Part shown: piece by piece, positions 52,031 to 59,970 of the stretch | How positions within the stretch are numbered: position 1 is the first letter of the stretch | Layout: every line of letters begins with the position of its first letter | Position numbers and translations under genes: made by a program | Assembly (NCBI GenBank): GCA_001784055.1 | Contig: MFOZ01000019.1 | Span: 15,252-79,251 of the forward strand | Length of the DNA stretch: 64,000 nt | Origin: Candidatus Levybacteria bacterium RIFCSPLOWO2_01_FULL_42_15 | GTDB taxonomy: Bacteria; Patescibacteriota; Microgenomatia; Levybacterales; UBA12049 | Direction: 5' to 3' | Notes under the pieces: model-generated | Seen by the model: the letters and a program-made list of their open reading frames with translations, nothing else | Told to the model about the DNA's origin: nothing | Databases searched by the model: none

Positions 52031-53466
52031 AAAAGAAACACATCCACTTTGTTGGTATAAAAGGAGTGGGACTTGCTCCTCTTGCAATTATCGCTAAGGA
52101 AGCAGGATTTATAGTATCCGGATGCGATGTAGATGAGGAGTTTATTACGGATGAACTACTTAAGCTCTCTCGCATACAACCCATAAAGGGATTCTCCTCA
52201 TCTCATCTTGGCAATGTGGATATGGTAATAACAACAGGCGCTCACGGGGGATTTGACAACCCGGAAGTACAAGAAGCAAAAAAAGGAGGAATAAAAGTTC
52301 TTACCCATGGAGAAGCGGTAGGGATGTTTATGAAAGGAGAACTCTTTGGGAGATTCGATATGACAGGCATTTCCGTTGTTGGGTCTCACGGGAAAACAAC
52401 CACAACGGCTCTTCTGGCAACAATTTTTTCTCAAAGCGGGCTTGATCCGAGTTATACCATTGGAACGTCTATTATTCCTTCGATTGGCGCATCAGGGCAT
52501 TATGGGAATGGTAAATATTTTATAGCAGAGGCAGATGAATACGCAACAGAGCCAGCTTATAACAAAACGCCAAAATTGCTTTGGCAGTATCCTTCAATAG
52601 CTGTTATTACCAATGTAGACTTTGATCACCCGGACGTTTTCAAAAATGAGGAAGATATAGCAATGGTGTTTAGGAAGTTTTTAGGAAATATTAAAAGAGA
52701 TGGTATTCTTGTTCTTTATGGAGATGATCCGTATGCGGCATTTTTAAAAAAGTCGTTTCCGGGGAAAACAATTACGTACGGATATTCGCCACAGAATGAT
52801 TTTGTCTTAAGAAAAGCACGTTTTGGAGACAGGAGGACTTTTTTCTGGGTTGAGGCTCTGGGAACTAATCTTGGAGAGTTTTGCATTCATGTCATAGGTG
52901 AGCATAACGCGCTTAATGCAACGGGAGCAATAGCTGTTTCTTTAGAAGTAGGAATCGGAATTAATAAAATTAAAAAAGCGCTTATGACCTTTAGCGGATC
53001 AAAAAGACGATGTGAATTCATAGGTCAGAGTCGGTTTGGATCCATTGTTATAGATGATTACGCTCACCATCCCACAGAGATAAAAAAGACGCTTATCGCT
53101 CTAAAAAAGGCATATCCCAAAAAACATATCGTTTGTATTTTTCAGCCCCATACGTTTTCCAGAACAAAAGCCTTATTTAATAAGTTTACTCATGCCTTTT
53201 CCGATGCTGATGAAGTTATCCTCATGGATATTTATCCCTCCTTGCGGGAAGAGCCCGATCCGGAGATTACGTCACAGTTTCTTGCTAACAAAATGAGTAA
53301 AATTCACAAGAGCGTAACATTTCTTTCTAAGGCTTGCGATGTGATACAATATGTAGCACAAAAAGAAACAGATTCTAGCTCACTTATTGTCACGATGGGG
53401 GCAGGTGACATATATAAGATTGCCCAAAAAGTTGCCCAAAAAAAGCCCTCGGTGTCTTCTCAATGA
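52027..53466 (+). CDS. murC: UDP-N-acetylmuramate--L-alanine ligase (MurC)
   Basis: MurC adds the first amino acid to UDP-MurNAc. The 479-residue protein has the N-terminal UDP-binding Rossmann motif HFVGIKGVGLAPLA (residues 7-20), the ATP loop GSHGKTTTTAL (120-130), AEADEY near residue 171, NVDFDHPDVF near 199, and the C-terminal domain DDYAHHPTEI near 344 and FQPHTFSRT near 371. Length and domain order are normal, in contrast to MurE and MurF here. ATGA overlap with murE. Confidence 0.92.
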   Translation: MKKKHIHFVGIKGVGLAPLAIIAKEAGFIVSGCDVDEEFITDELLKLSRIQPIKGFSSSHLGNVDMVITTGAHGGFDNPEVQEAKKGGIKVLTHGEAVGMFMKGELFGRFDMTGISVVGSHGKTTTTALLATIFSQSGLDPSYTIGTSIIPSIGASGHYGNGKYFIAEADEYATEPAYNKTPKLLWQYPSIAVITNVDFDHPDVFKNEEDIAMVFRKFLGNIKRDGILVLYGDDPYAAFLKKSFPGKTITYGYSPQNDFVLRKARFGDRRTFFWVEALGTNLGEFCIHVIGEHNALNATGAIAVSLEVGIGINKIKKALMTFSGSKRRCEFIGQSRFGSIVIDDYAHHPTEIKKTLIALKKAYPKKHIVCIFQPHTFSRTKALFNKFTHAFSDADEVILMDIYPSLREEPDPEITSQFLANKMSKIHKSVTFLSKACDVIQYVAQKETDSSSLIVTMGAGDIYKIAQKVAQKKPSVSSQ

Positions 53467-53483
53467 AAAGAAATTTATAATAT

Positions 53484-54461
53484 ATGAAAGCTTTTTTAAG
53501 TGAATTAAAGAAGATATTAGGAGATAGGGTAAAAGAAAACGAACCGATGAGCCTGCATACTACCTTTAAGATAGGCGGTCCGGCGCGCTATTATATAGAC
53601 ATAGATTCAATAGAGGGTTTAGTAAAAGTAGTAACATTTGCAAAAAAAAGAAATCTTCCTGTTTTTATTTTTGGAGGCGGGTCAAATATCATAGTTTCCG
53701 ATAGGGGAATAGATGGCCTTGTTATAAAAAATAACTGCAGGAAGTTTGAAATTAGAAGCATTGCAGGAAATGTAAAGGGAGCTGTAGCAAAGAGGAGTAC
53801 CGTATCTATTTATGCGCAGTCCGGGGTAATTATGAATCAACTTGTTCGATACACAATTGATCATGGAATGGGTGGGCTTGAATTCCATCTTGGGTTGCCC
53901 GGTACGGTTGGAGGAGCGCTTTTTATGAATTCGAATTTTCCCAAGAAGCAGTCCTACGTTGGCGATTCGTTGCAAAGCGCGACACTGCTTTGTCCTGATG
54001 GCTCAATAAAAGAGATAGACGCTTCCTACTTTAGGTTTTCATATGATACCAGTATTCTTCAAAAAACCGGTGAAATTATCCTGTCGGCATTGTTTAAGCT
54101 TTCCTCTTGTGAAAAAGACGAATTATGGAGGCGAGGAACAGAAGCTCTTGATTACCGCTTGAGTACTCAGCCAAAAGGAGCTTCCGCCGGGTGCACGTTT
54201 CGCAATATTTCAATATCTGAGGCGTTTTCGATTCCTACACCAAACAATATAACATCGGCAGGATACCTTATTGACAAAGCAGGATTAAAAGGAAGACGGG
54301 TAGGGGATGCTATGGTTTCGCCAAAGCATGCAAATTTTATTCTTAACATGGGGAACGCAAAGGCGTCCGATGTAGTTGAGCTTACAAAATGCATTAAGGA
54401 AGAAGTATTTAAGAAGTTTAGTGTAAGTCTCATGTTTGAAGTACGGGTAATAGAATCTTAA
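53484..54461 (+). CDS. murB: UDP-N-acetylenolpyruvoylglucosamine reductase (MurB)
   Basis: MurB reduces the enolpyruvyl product of MurA to UDP-MurNAc using FAD and NADPH. The 325-residue protein has TTFKIGGPARYY (residues 26-37), the FAD-binding FGGGSNIIVSDRG near 63-75, GLEFHLGLPGTVGGALFMN near 132-150 and the active-site serine region PKGASAGCTFRN near residue 232. The catalytic serine may sit in GASAGC. It lies 17 bases after murC and one base before murA. Confidence 0.92.
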   Translation: MKAFLSELKKILGDRVKENEPMSLHTTFKIGGPARYYIDIDSIEGLVKVVTFAKKRNLPVFIFGGGSNIIVSDRGIDGLVIKNNCRKFEIRSIAGNVKGAVAKRSTVSIYAQSGVIMNQLVRYTIDHGMGGLEFHLGLPGTVGGALFMNSNFPKKQSYVGDSLQSATLLCPDGSIKEIDASYFRFSYDTSILQKTGEIILSALFKLSSCEKDELWRRGTEALDYRLSTQPKGASAGCTFRNISISEAFSIPTPNNITSAGYLIDKAGLKGRRVGDAMVSPKHANFILNMGNAKASDVVELTKCIKEEVFKKFSVSLMFEVRVIES

Positions 54462-54462
54462 T

Positions 54463-55800
54463 ATGGATAAATTTATTGTAAAAGGAGGAAAAGCGTTAGG
54501 AGGAGAAGTTGTTGTTTCCGGAGCAAAAAATGTTGCCCTTAAAACGCTTGTTGCGGCGTGTTTAACAGAAGAAGAAGTGGTAATAGAGAATGTTCCGCTT
54601 ATCTCAGATTTTTTTGTAATGGTGGATTTGATTAAAGAACTTGGGGGAACGGTGGCCGTTGAGGACCATACTGCGCGTATAAAGGTTCCTCATATCGTAT
54701 CTTCCAAGATATCCCTGGATAAAGCAGCAGAAGTAAGAACCTCGTCCATGTTCTTAGCGCCTCTTCTTGCGCGGCTTGGTAGAGCATCTATTCCTAACCC
54801 GGGGGGATGCAGAATAGGAGCACGGCCAATAGATCGAACCGTTGAGGGCATTAAAGCGTTAGGAGCAGATATTGCATATGAGAGTGGAGATGGATACTTT
54901 CACGCAAAGATAAAATCTGGTGCGAGACTTAAAGGAGTTTCTTATCGATTCGAAAAAAGTTCCCATACGGCAACAGAAACGCTTATGATTGCTTCTTCGT
55001 GTGCTTATGGGAAAACGGTTCTTGAAAATGCAGCGCAAGAGCCGGAGATTGACGAACTCATAGCTCTTTTAAACGCGATGGGTGCTCATATTCGCAGAAT
55101 TTCTCCCAGAACAATTGAGATTATTGGAGTGAATAAGCTTCATGGAGCGCGCTTTCGAATAGGTCCTGACAGAAACGAAGTGGTTACTTTTGCAATTGCC
55201 GCATACATCACCCAAGGAAATATTTTAGTAAGAGAAGCAAAAGCGTCTTACATACAAGAATTTCTTGATTTACTACAAGAGGCAGGCGCAGAATTTAAAG
55301 AAGAAAAAAATGGAATGCGTTTCTTTTCTAACGGTTCTCTTAAAGCGACAAGCATTATTACTTGTTCTTACCCTGGTTTCATGACTGATTGGCAAGGACC
55401 ATGGGCAGTTCTCATGGCAAAAGCACAAGGAGAGTCAATAATTCATGAGACGATATATGAAAACAGATTTGGATATGTGAGTGAATTGTTAAAAATGGGA
55501 GCAAGAATTGATCTGTTTACTCCTTCCGTCAGAAACCCAAGAGCGTTTTACAATTTTACTCTTCCTCAAAAACATGATCCTTACCACCACGCCATAAAAA
55601 TTTATGGCCCGGCAAAATTACATAATGCGGCTGTACAGATTTCGGATTTACGAGCGGGAGCAACTCTTGTGCTTGCTGCTCTTGCCGCCTCAGGAGAAAG
55701 TGTTATATTTGGAGCCCATCACATTGATCGCGGGTACGAGCGATTTGAAGAAAGACTGCAAAGCGTTGGAGCGGATATCAAAAGAATGGTCGATGAATAA
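54463..55800 (+). CDS. murA: UDP-N-acetylglucosamine 1-carboxyvinyltransferase (MurA)
   Basis: MurA transfers enolpyruvate from PEP to UDP-GlcNAc, the first committed step of peptidoglycan synthesis. The 445-residue EPSP-synthase-like protein has GGKALGGEVVVSGAKNVALK (8-27), the catalytic Cys116 in NPGGCRIGARPID (the fosfomycin-sensitive form), and SDLRAGATLVLAALAASG near 393. Having cysteine rather than aspartate at 116 predicts sensitivity to fosfomycin. The position next to murB and glmU fits. Confidence 0.93.
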   Translation: MDKFIVKGGKALGGEVVVSGAKNVALKTLVAACLTEEEVVIENVPLISDFFVMVDLIKELGGTVAVEDHTARIKVPHIVSSKISLDKAAEVRTSSMFLAPLLARLGRASIPNPGGCRIGARPIDRTVEGIKALGADIAYESGDGYFHAKIKSGARLKGVSYRFEKSSHTATETLMIASSCAYGKTVLENAAQEPEIDELIALLNAMGAHIRRISPRTIEIIGVNKLHGARFRIGPDRNEVVTFAIAAYITQGNILVREAKASYIQEFLDLLQEAGAEFKEEKNGMRFFSNGSLKATSIITCSYPGFMTDWQGPWAVLMAKAQGESIIHETIYENRFGYVSELLKMGARIDLFTPSVRNPRAFYNFTLPQKHDPYHHAIKIYGPAKLHNAAVQISDLRAGATLVLAALAASGESVIFGAHHIDRGYERFEERLQSVGADIKRMVDE

Positions 55801-55801
55801 T

Positions 55802-56557
55802 ATGAAAAGAGAAAGAAAAATTGGCGCCATAATTTTAGCGGCTGGGAAAGGCAAAAGAATGAAAATGCGACAGATTAACAAAGTAGCAATTCATATTGCG
55901 AATAAACCCATGGTTCTGCATACGGTACATATGTTGGAAAAGATAGCACTATCCCCAATTGTCGTTGTTATTGGGTTTGCTAAAGAATCAGTTATGAAGG
56001 CTCTTGCGGGAACATCGGTAATCTTTGCCGAGCAGAAAAAACGATTAGGAACCGGTCGCGCAGCTCTTTGTGGATTGACTAAGCTCCCCAAAGATGTAGC
56101 TGATGTTCTAATTCTCAATGGTGATGATTCTGCGTTTTATACCCCAAAGATCATAAAAGAGTTATACCAGAGACATCTCTTCTCTCAAGCGGCAATTACA
56201 TTTCTTACGATTCAACTTGATAATCCCTTTGGACTTGGGAGAGTAATAAGAAATGAAAAAGGGAGTGTTGTTGCAATTGTTGAAGAAAAAGACGCAACAA
56301 GAGAAGAAAGAAAGATTAAAGAAATTAATCCGGCATGCTACATTTTTCGATCTGATTTTTTAAGAAACTTTATTAAACGAATTCCAAAAAGCTCGGTGAC
56401 AGGGGAATATTATTTAGTGAGCTTAATAGAAATTGCTTTCAAGAACAATAAGAAAATAGAAACGCTTATAAAGAATTCCATCCTATGGAGAGGGGTCAAT
56501 ACGAGAGAAGAGCTTGCTTTGGCAGAACAACTCCTGCATCAAGTGAAGTCAATATGA
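55802..56557 (+). CDS. glmU: UDP-GlcNAc pyrophosphorylase domain of GlmU (single-domain)
   Basis: This 251-residue protein matches the N-terminal uridylyltransferase half of GlmU: IILAAGKGKRMK (residues 9-20), NKP near 39, RLGTGRAAL near 83, LNGDDSAF near 105, VEEKDATREE near 161, EINPACYIF near 175 and RGVNTREELALAE near 230. The C-terminal beta-helix acetyltransferase domain of bifunctional GlmU is absent. A GNAT acetyltransferase begins in its stop codon. An alternative in-frame ATG at 55793 would overlap murA by 8 bases. Confidence 0.82.
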   Translation: MKRERKIGAIILAAGKGKRMKMRQINKVAIHIANKPMVLHTVHMLEKIALSPIVVVIGFAKESVMKALAGTSVIFAEQKKRLGTGRAALCGLTKLPKDVADVLILNGDDSAFYTPKIIKELYQRHLFSQAAITFLTIQLDNPFGLGRVIRNEKGSVVAIVEEKDATREERKIKEINPACYIFRSDFLRNFIKRIPKSSVTGEYYLVSLIEIAFKNNKKIETLIKNSILWRGVNTREELALAEQLLHQVKSI

Positions 56558-56997
56558 AACAACAGATTTACATCGAACAACTTAAAAAATACTCTTTAGA
56601 TGCAGTCACCGCTTTAAATAGTTTACTCATGCAATTAAACAATCGCGCAACACCACTTACCAAAAGCGCCATTAGGGAGATGATGGACTCACCGGCAACT
56701 CGATTATTTGTAGCGAGAAGATTAGACAATAACCAAATAATTGGCATATTGGCCATGATTGTATATCGCATCCCATACACAAAAAAAGGGTTGCTTGAAG
56801 ATTTTGTAGTTGATGAAAAATATAGAAGATGCGGCATTGGTACAAAGCTTGTTAAATTCGCTATTGATAAAGCGCAAAAAGAAGAACTTGCCTATCTTGA
56901 TTTTACTTCTCGTCCAACAAGAGAAGCCGCAAGCAAGCTATATCAACGCCTTGGTTTTAAGAAACGAGATACCAATGTTTACCGAATAGGGCTATAG
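56554..56997 (+). CDS. GNAT family N-acetyltransferase
   Basis: This 147-residue protein has the GNAT fold, with the acetyl-CoA pyrophosphate loop VDEKYRRCGIGTKLVKFAI near residues 86-104 and a C-terminal ASKLYQRLGF near 128. The ATG at 56554 makes an ATGA overlap with the single-domain glmU. Because this GlmU lacks its acetyltransferase half and glmS lies two genes on, the protein could acetylate glucosamine phosphate, like eukaryotic Gna1. That assignment is inferred from context only; protein N-terminal or drug acetylation are alternatives. Confidence 0.75.
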   Translation: MKQQIYIEQLKKYSLDAVTALNSLLMQLNNRATPLTKSAIREMMDSPATRLFVARRLDNNQIIGILAMIVYRIPYTKKGLLEDFVVDEKYRRCGIGTKLVKFAIDKAQKEELAYLDFTSRPTREAASKLYQRLGFKKRDTNVYRIGL

Positions 56998-56998
56998 T

Positions 56999-57475
56999 AT
57001 GCAGTTGAAAAATAAAGTCATTCTTTTTGACATAGATTATACGCTGTTTAATACAGACATCTTTAAAGAGACAAAATTGCAAAAGTACTCACTTTACGAA
57101 GAAGTTAAAGAGGCGCTTAATAATCTTTCAAAGATTGCTCGGCTTGGTATTTTTTCAGAAGGAGAAATTAGACTTCAAAAGACAAAATTGGAGAGCACAA
57201 ATATCGCGGATTATTTTCAAAATGATTTAGTTCATATAATGACTAGAAAGGATGATGAAATGGAAGATATAATTACTAGATACACGGACACAGCGCTGTT
57301 TCTTGTTGATGACAAGATAGATATTTTATATAAGACAAAGAAGCTTTTTCCTTCTGTTTTTACCGTTTGGATAAAAAGGGGAAAGTATGCAAAGTCACAG
57401 AAGCCTATTGATGGGTTTGAGCCTGATGCTATAATAAAAACTTTGCAAGAAGTTATTCCTGTTGTTTCTACCTGA
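56999..57475 (+). CDS. HAD-like phosphatase
   Basis: This 158-residue protein has motif I FDIDYTLFN (residues 9-17), a threonine/serine motif in IFSEGE near residue 51, and LVDDKIDI near 101 as motif IV. It lacks a large cap domain, like small C0/C1-type HAD phosphatases. It lies one base after the GNAT gene and 14 bases before glmS. A sugar-phosphate substrate in the amino-sugar route is plausible; nothing in the sequence fixes it. Confidence 0.7.
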   Translation: MQLKNKVILFDIDYTLFNTDIFKETKLQKYSLYEEVKEALNNLSKIARLGIFSEGEIRLQKTKLESTNIADYFQNDLVHIMTRKDDEMEDIITRYTDTALFLVDDKIDILYKTKKLFPSVFTVWIKRGKYAKSQKPIDGFEPDAIIKTLQEVIPVVST

Positions 57476-57481
57476 TACTAT
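57473..57481 (+). promoter_or_regulatory. extended -10 before glmS, leaderless
   Basis: TGATACTAT is an extended -10 with one mismatch (TACTAT at 57476-57481) ending 8 bases before the glmS ATG at 57490. It may give an internal promoter for glmS and the following genes. Confidence 0.4.
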
Positions 57482-57489
57482 TTTTTACT

Positions 57490-59250
57490 ATGTGTGGAAT
57501 ATTCGGTTACGTCGGAAAACAAAATAATGCGGCCCAGATTGTTCTTGAAGGACTAAGGCTTCTGGAATATCGCGGGTATGATTCATGGGGAATTGCGGTA
57601 AAAAGCGGAAAGAAGCTTATGGTGAATAAGCAGGTGGGGAAAATAGAATCCGCCAAAACGACTCTTTCTGCAAGCTTTCTTGGTATTGGGCATACAAGGT
57701 GGGCGACTCATGGAGGAGTGACAGAAAACAATGCTCATCCTCATCTTGACTGCAAACAAGAAATAGCACTGGTGCATAACGGGATTGTAGAAAATTTTGT
57801 TGCGTTAAAAGAAGAATTGATAATTAGAGGACATAGTTTTAATTCGGAAACAGACACAGAGGTAATTGTTCATCTTATCGAGGAGTATTTAAAAAAAGAA
57901 GGATTTGCCTCATCGGTGCGTGATTCATTTAATAGGCTTAAAGGACTAAACGCAATTGTTGTTGCCTACGCTGTCTCTCGTCAAATTATTGCCTGCAAAA
58001 CAGGATCTTCCTTGGTGGTTGGTCAAAAAAATAGCGATTTCTATATTGCCTCGGACGCATTGGGAATAACAGACCACACAAAGAAGCTTTTCTTTCTTAA
58101 AGATGGAGAAATGGTCATACTGGGAGAAAAGTTGCAACTCATAAGCATTGCAAACGGTAAAAAGTTAAAAGCAAATTTCGAAACAATACATTGGAAGCAG
58201 GAAGACTCCAAAATTGGAAATTTTAATCACTTTATGGAGAAGGAAATTTATGAACAACCACGCGTTGTGCGTACCATAGCAAGAACTGCCGATCAGGATA
58301 TTATTTCATTAAGCAGAACAATTAAACGAGCTAGGGGAACTTTTTTTATAGGCGCAGGAACGGCCTTTCATGCCTGCCTTGCGGGGACATACCTATTCTC
58401 CGGAATCGCAAAAATCCATGTTAATACAGCGGTCGCATCTGAATTTAATTATCTGGAGGATTTTTTAACCAAAGAAAGTCTCATTATCGCGCTTTCCCAA
58501 TCGGGGGAAACGATAGATGTTCTTGAGCCTCTCAATAGAGCGAAGGGGAAAGGAAGCAGAATTGTGGCGCTTACCAATGTTTTGGGCTCTTCGCTGTATA
58601 GGCTTGCTGATCACTCCCTTATTTTGGGTGCGGGAGTTGAAAAAGCAGTAGCTTCAACAAAGGCATATACTGCAAAGCTTGCTCTTTTACTTATGCTTGC
58701 GCACGCAATGAATGGAGAGATAAAAAAAGCAAAGAAAAATCTTCTTGAAACGTCAAAAGAAATACAAAGACTCCTCAGCGCTCCAAGCAGAAAAAACATA
58801 CGAAAGATTGCGTTGGTTCTTAAGTCATCCGAGCATATCTATACTATTGGGAGAGGAGTATCTTATCCAACAGCACTGGAAGCCGCCCTTAAGATTAAAG
58901 AGGTAAGCTATATACACACAGAAGGACTTGCGGGAGGAGAGTTAAAACATGGAACGCTCGCGCTTGTTGAAAAAGGAACGCCGTGTATTGTATTTGCTCC
59001 CAATGATGACACCTATGAGGCAATGATTTCCAACGCGATTGAGATCAAATCAAGAGGAGGAGTAATCATTGGCATAAGTACTAAAAAGTCTTCTGTTTTT
59101 GACTACTTTATAGAAGTTCGCGACATGGGATGGGCACGTATTATCGCTCAAATTATCCCCGCACAGCTTTTGGCATACTATTTAGCGGTAGAGAGAGGAT
59201 GCGATCCAGATAAACCTCGCAATTTAGCAAAAAGCGTAACCGTAAAGTAA
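57490..59250 (+). CDS. glmS: glutamine--fructose-6-phosphate aminotransferase (GlmS)
   Basis: GlmS makes glucosamine 6-phosphate. The 586-residue protein starts with the catalytic Cys2 (MCGIFGYVG), has RGYDSWGIA near residue 30, GHTRWATHGG near 67, and two SIS domains (GAGTAFHACLAG near 294 and GRGVSYPTALEAALKIKEVSYIHTEG near 455), ending in the typical DKPRNLAKSVTVK. Length is normal. It is in the same operon as murA, glmU and the GNAT, so UDP-GlcNAc supply is coupled with wall synthesis. Confidence 0.94.
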   Translation: MCGIFGYVGKQNNAAQIVLEGLRLLEYRGYDSWGIAVKSGKKLMVNKQVGKIESAKTTLSASFLGIGHTRWATHGGVTENNAHPHLDCKQEIALVHNGIVENFVALKEELIIRGHSFNSETDTEVIVHLIEEYLKKEGFASSVRDSFNRLKGLNAIVVAYAVSRQIIACKTGSSLVVGQKNSDFYIASDALGITDHTKKLFFLKDGEMVILGEKLQLISIANGKKLKANFETIHWKQEDSKIGNFNHFMEKEIYEQPRVVRTIARTADQDIISLSRTIKRARGTFFIGAGTAFHACLAGTYLFSGIAKIHVNTAVASEFNYLEDFLTKESLIIALSQSGETIDVLEPLNRAKGKGSRIVALTNVLGSSLYRLADHSLILGAGVEKAVASTKAYTAKLALLLMLAHAMNGEIKKAKKNLLETSKEIQRLLSAPSRKNIRKIALVLKSSEHIYTIGRGVSYPTALEAALKIKEVSYIHTEGLAGGELKHGTLALVEKGTPCIVFAPNDDTYEAMISNAIEIKSRGGVIIGISTKKSSVFDYFIEVRDMGWARIIAQIIPAQLLAYYLAVERGCDPDKPRNLAKSVTVK

Positions 59251-59253
59251 ACA

Positions 59254-59970
59254 ATGAAAAAAACAATCCTTATTCTTCATGGATGGGGGGTTAACGGAGA
59301 AAAATACCAAATCATAGTAGGTATGTTAAAAGAGAAGGGATGGGTAGCGTTTTCTCCAGACCTTCCGGGATTTGGAAAGGAAAAATTGTTGAAAAAGACT
59401 ATGAACGTAGACGATTATGTTGATTTTGTAAGAGATTTTATAAGGAAGAAAAAGCTATCCAACATTGTTCTTGTTGGGCATTCATTTGGAGGAAGAATTG
59501 CCATTAAATTAGCAGCATCAGGAGAAGGGACAATAACAGGTCTTATTCTCACAGGGTCTGCTGGTATTAAGCCCAAACTCGCTTTGTATAAACGATTTAT
59601 TATGTATATAGCAATTTTATTAGGAGAATTATTTCGTTTTCCGCTGTTAGCAAATGCAAAAAATATTCTGCGCAAGATTCTTTATTTTGCCATAGGGGAA
59701 TGGGATTATTATAACGCGGGGGACATTAGAGAAACGTTTAAAAAAGTCATTGCCGAAGACCTTATTGATTATCTTCATAACATACGTGTCCCTACGCTTT
59801 TGGTTTGGGGCGCAAAAGATAACGTTATCCAACTGATCTATGGGAAGATGATGAAAGAGAGAATTTCTGCGTCAGCGCTTGTTGTTGTTGAGGGCGCAGG
59901 TCATAAGCTGCCTTACGCGAATCCTAAGGAATTTATTAATGCAATTATGCCATTTTTACAGAAAATATGA
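59254..59970 (+). CDS. alpha/beta-hydrolase
   Basis: This 238-residue hydrolase has LHGWGVNGE (residues 8-16, oxyanion loop), the nucleophile serine in GHSFGG near residue 76, the acid Asp in WGAKD near residue 188 and the His in GAGHKLPY near 214. It overlaps murF by 4 bases, so it is translated with wall enzymes. The substrate is unknown; it may act on a lipid or peptide ester of the envelope. Confidence 0.8.
   Translation: MKKTILILHGWGVNGEKYQIIVGMLKEKGWVAFSPDLPGFGKEKLLKKTMNVDDYVDFVRDFIRKKKLSNIVLVGHSFGGRIAIKLAASGEGTITGLILTGSAGIKPKLALYKRFIMYIAILLGELFRFPLLANAKNILRKILYFAIGEWDYYNAGDIRETFKKVIAEDLIDYLHNIRVPTLLVWGAKDNVIQLIYGKMMKERISASALVVVEGAGHKLPYANPKEFINAIMPFLQKI

Noticed and set aside
53476..53481. 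TATAAT just before murB as a promoter
   Set aside because: It ends just 2 bases before the ATG at 53484, so transcription would begin inside the coding sequence; there is no good -35 and murB lies within an operon.
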